Positions 61,901 to 64,000 of a stretch of 64,000 nucleotides of DNA are shown one piece after another; the stretch's first letter is position 1, and each line of letters begins with the position of its first letter. The position numbers and the translations under genes were made by a program. Origin of the DNA: Mesorhizobium xinjiangense (GTDB lineage Bacteria > Pseudomonadota > Alphaproteobacteria > Rhizobiales > Rhizobiaceae); contig NZ_WOAC01000026.1 of assembly GCF_009749525.1 (NCBI RefSeq), positions 1 to 64,000 of the forward strand, given 5' to 3'. Below the pieces are notes generated by a model. It made no database searches. It saw nothing but the letters and a program-made list of their open reading frames with translations, and was not told the origin of the DNA.

Positions 61901-64000
61901 GGTCGCCGAAGGCCGGACCGCGCCTTGGGGTCTCGGATTCGGATGCCATCGAACTGCGTCTCATCGCGCGCCGCACCTGGCGCTTCTTCGAGACCTTCGT
62001 GACGCCCGAAGACAACATGTTGCCTCCGGACAATTTCCAGGAGGATCCGAAGCCTGTCATCGCGCACAGGACGTCGCCCACCAATATAGGGCTCTATCTT
62101 ATCTCCGCTGTTGCCGCCCGCGATTTTGGCTGGGCGAGCACAGTAGAGACGGTGGAGCGGCTGGAAGCCACGTTGGCAACCATGCGCAAGCTCGCACGGC
62201 ACAATGGCCACTTCTTCAACTGGTATGCGACGCAAGACCTGCGTGTCCTCGAACCCGCCTACATCTCGTCCGTCGACAGCGGCAACCTCGCCGGACATTT
62301 GATGGTGCTCGCCAATGCGTGCGAGGCGTGGGTGAACGAGAGCGCCGCGCCGAATGCCCGGCCCGGCATGACGGACAGTATCCGACTTGCACGTCATGCG
62401 CTCGATGCCCTGTCCGGGAATCATCGCGAAGCCCAACTCTCCCTGATGCTTGACGATATTGAAGATCAGTTGAATGGCCCGCAAACGCTCGACGCACTGT
62501 CCCCCATTCTGACGCGGCTGGCCGACAAAGCTGGCGCCATGGCTCGAGATATAGTTCCAACGGATATCGACGATAGCACCCCGGATCTCCTTTTCTGGAT
62601 AGAGTCCTTCAAAAAGACCGTGGCCGAGCACGCGCGGGACCGGGTGGCTGACCTCGCCCTGAAAGACCGATTGCAGGCGCTTGCCGCAGATGCGCGCGAG
62701 ATGGCGCTGGCGATGGACTTCGCCTTCCTGCTCGATCCTGAACGCAAACTGCTGTCGATAGGCTATTCCCTCGCAGACGATAGCCTCGATCCGAGCTGTT
62801 ACGATCTGCTCGCATCGGAAGCCCGGCTTGCAAGCCTCTTCGCCATCGCCAAGGGCGATGTTGAGACACGGCACTGGTTTCGCCTGGGTCGGTCCGCGAC
62901 ACCACTAGCCAACGCATCGGCGCTGATCTCCTGGTCCGGCTCGATGTTCGAATATCTGATGCCGTCGCTCGTCATGCGCGCTCCCGCCGGCAGTCTGCTC
63001 GAACAGACCAACCGGCTGGTGGTGAAGCGTCAACAGGCTTACGCGCGGTCGCTTGGCATTCCATGGGGGATATCCGAATCCGCCTACAACGCGCGCGATA
63101 TGGAGCTGACCTATCAGTATTCCAATTTCGGCGTTCCGGGTCTCGGCCTGAAACGCGGTCTTTCTGAGAATGCGGTGATCGCGCCCTACGCGACAGGACT
63201 TGCGACGATGATCGATCCCCAAGGCGCGCGAGAAAACTACGGCCGCCTCGCGCAAATGGGCGCCAGCGGCCGCTATGGCTTCTTCGAAGCGCTGGATTTC
63301 ACACGTTCCCGGCTTCCGGAGATGGAGAATGTCGCCATTGTCCGCACCTCCATGGCGCATCATCAAGGCATGACCATCGTCGCCATCGCCAACACGCTCC
63401 ACGACGGTGAGATGCGTGCCCGCTTCCATCGCGAGCCGATGATCCAGGCCTGCGAGCTCCTGCTGCAGGAACGCACCCCCCGTAACATTGCGACCGGCCA
63501 TCCGAAGGCCGAAGAGGTGAAGGTTTCCCCGGCTACGGCGGATACGGAAATTCCCACCTCGCGCCGCGTTACCGCCACCACGGCGGGCCCTCCAACTACC
63601 CAGTTGCTTTCGAATGGCCGCTACGCTGTCATGCTCACCGCCGCGGGGGCGGGTTACAGCCGCTGGCGCGACATCGCCGTGACGCGCTGGCGTGAGGACG
63701 CCACCCGCGACGACTGGGGCTCCTTCATCTTCTTGCGCGATGTCCAAAACGGGGATGTCTGGTCCGCCGGCGCCCAGCCTCTTGGCATCGAGGGGGAGCA
63801 TCGCGAAGTCGTCTTCGACGAGGATCGCGTCCGGTTCATCCACCGCGATGGCGACCGGACGACCACGATGGATGTTCTTGTCTCTGGGGAAGACGATTGC
63901 GAGGTCCGCCGTGTGTCCTTGAGCAATGGCGGGCGGCGGGCGCGCGAAATCGAGATCACGTCCTATGCCGAAATTGTCCTGGCACCGCCCGCCGCCGACA
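58939..64000 (+). CDS. Cyclic beta-1,2-glucan synthase (5' part, runs off window)
   Basis: The first 1687 residues of a very large inner-membrane enzyme that makes periplasmic cyclic beta-1,2-glucan from UDP-glucose. Membrane helices at about 411-464 and 810-865 flank the GT84 glycosyltransferase domain, which has VITLDADTRLPRD (about residue 631) and QHRWTRGDWQLLPW (about 778). A transglycosylation (GH189-like) domain starts near FETFVTPEDNMLPPDNFQED (about 1017) and holds SMAHHQGMTIVAI. A GH94 phosphorylase domain follows and is cut by the window end. TTG start with GGAAAGG upstream; GTG 58903 is an alternative. It protects against osmotic stress and supports host contact in rhizobia. Confidence 0.9.
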   Translation, partial: MKSIHRLLGLRSSSLPWNDRAPVREELFSVERLEQHAGSLAAAQTVTDRPPAVLPLHTRLNDNAAVLLAAYRASAAELESGRGVVPAAEWLLDNYHLVEEQIREIRDDLPPSYYRQLPKLSEGPFAGYPRVLGLAWAFVAHTDSLFDREKLRRFLVAYQRVQPLTIGELWAVAITLRIVLVENLRRLADQMTVGVAARSDAAALAGRLLLSGCGKSALETDIASRSPEPLSEDFAAQLAKQLRNQDPETTPALGWLEERLALQGVSVDAVVQHAQQRQGASNVTVRNIVTSMRLISDVDWAELFESVSLVDERLRNGSAFAGMDFPTRDLYRNAIEQLARGSSLSELEIAEHALHAASQAAVEADGNPGTERAGDPGYHLIAQGRPALEQAIRFRPPPRLRISRFNTRLGIGGYIVSILLVTAMVLVVALWTLSRSGLDTGWLVLFAVIAFFPVTEAATALVNRAMTWSFGATVLPGLALKHGVPQSMRTLVAVPTLLTSEADLLEQVERLEVHHLSGVGGDLVFALLTDGTDADREITQEDARLLESAAEAIARLNQRHEPAPGGSRFLLLHRRRVFNAGEGKWMGWERKRGKLHELNRLLRGANDTTFMPIGGRPPQVPADVRYVITLDADTRLPRDAAHRLIGKMAHPLNRPRFSEAEQRVVDGYGILQPRVTPSLPVGREGSFYQRVFSAPGGIDPYAAAASDVYQDLFGEGTYTGKGIYDVNAFEASLSGRVPENTMLSHDLFEGVFARSGLASDVEVIEEFPSRYDVAAKRQHRWTRGDWQLLPWVTGLRSGHLALPSVGRGKMLDNLRRSLLAPFTLLALGFTWLMPLPAAMTGTALLLAAVAIPAFLPILFTLIPRRAGIRLRNHFATLAVDLRLAAVQSILSLVFLPDQAWRMGDAIVRTLVRLFGSRRHLLEWTTAAQSKGSPRLNFAGVYRRMASGTLLGLVVTGGAIALSPSSWPLVLPFVLLWLTAPALALWASRSPKAGPRLGVSDSDAIELRLIARRTWRFFETFVTPEDNMLPPDNFQEDPKPVIAHRTSPTNIGLYLISAVAARDFGWASTVETVERLEATLATMRKLARHNGHFFNWYATQDLRVLEPAYISSVDSGNLAGHLMVLANACEAWVNESAAPNARPGMTDSIRLARHALDALSGNHREAQLSLMLDDIEDQLNGPQTLDALSPILTRLADKAGAMARDIVPTDIDDSTPDLLFWIESFKKTVAEHARDRVADLALKDRLQALAADAREMALAMDFAFLLDPERKLLSIGYSLADDSLDPSCYDLLASEARLASLFAIAKGDVETRHWFRLGRSATPLANASALISWSGSMFEYLMPSLVMRAPAGSLLEQTNRLVVKRQQAYARSLGIPWGISESAYNARDMELTYQYSNFGVPGLGLKRGLSENAVIAPYATGLATMIDPQGARENYGRLAQMGASGRYGFFEALDFTRSRLPEMENVAIVRTSMAHHQGMTIVAIANTLHDGEMRARFHREPMIQACELLLQERTPRNIATGHPKAEEVKVSPATADTEIPTSRRVTATTAGPPTTQLLSNGRYAVMLTAAGAGYSRWRDIAVTRWREDATRDDWGSFIFLRDVQNGDVWSAGAQPLGIEGEHREVVFDEDRVRFIHRDGDRTTTMDVLVSGEDDCEVRRVSLSNGGRRAREIEITSYAEIVLAPPAAD

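Overview
The window looks like accessory DNA from an alphaproteobacterium of the Hyphomicrobiales (rhizobial) type. The signs are high GC, a PQQ glucose dehydrogenase, a cyclic beta-glucan synthase, DUF1488 and DUF1269 proteins, and a CIRCE-controlled groESL. This placement is inference; there is no rRNA or tRNA gene to anchor it. I see no CRISPR array and no intact transposase.

Layout. 0-1.2 kb: the tail of a serine recombinase and a YgiW-type periplasmic protein. 1.7-25 kb: a stress and membrane region. It holds an arginine/ornithine antiporter plus arginine deiminase (arcD, arcA), a second arcD paralogue, a remnant of a second arcA 3' end, two copies of a 67-residue membrane protein each beside a DUF308-type protein, an RND pump pair, a cold-shock protein, a lytic transglycosylase, an AraC regulator, a patatin/GntP operon whose permease is frameshifted, a PQQ glucose dehydrogenase, and several very small membrane proteins. 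25.3-26.8 kb: decayed IS110 and IS3 fragments.

26.8-35.3 kb: the most unusual block. Six genes on one strand are almost all coupled by 4-base overlaps: a large autotransporter, a SapC-family protein, a GNAT acyltransferase, a fatty acyl-AMP ligase, an acyl carrier protein and a cytochrome P450. Together they suggest a fatty acid that is activated, loaded on the carrier protein, oxidised and passed to an amine, in one operon with a surface protein. I do not recognise it as a described pathway.

35.3-39.5 kb: gene debris (SDR, P-loop kinase, AraC, IS3 and IS5 fragments) with a few intact genes, including a PIN-like protein that lacks key acidic residues, and twin long hairpins. 39.6-54.0 kb: a metal-resistance island with a 21/22-base direct repeat at its two edges. 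It carries chromate genes (chrB and a frameshifted chrA), a long periplasmic operon for copper, haem and thiol chemistry (two cytochromes c, a DUF411 protein, SCO, PCuAC, TlpA, CcmG-like, CcdA, Met-rich peptides) and a merR-merTPA mercury operon with a typical MerR operator.

54.6-64 kb: a heat-shock cluster, CIRCE-groES-groEL, followed by six small proteins and a cyclic beta-1,2-glucan synthase that runs off the window. Spacing and orientation suggest these work together in protein and envelope stress.
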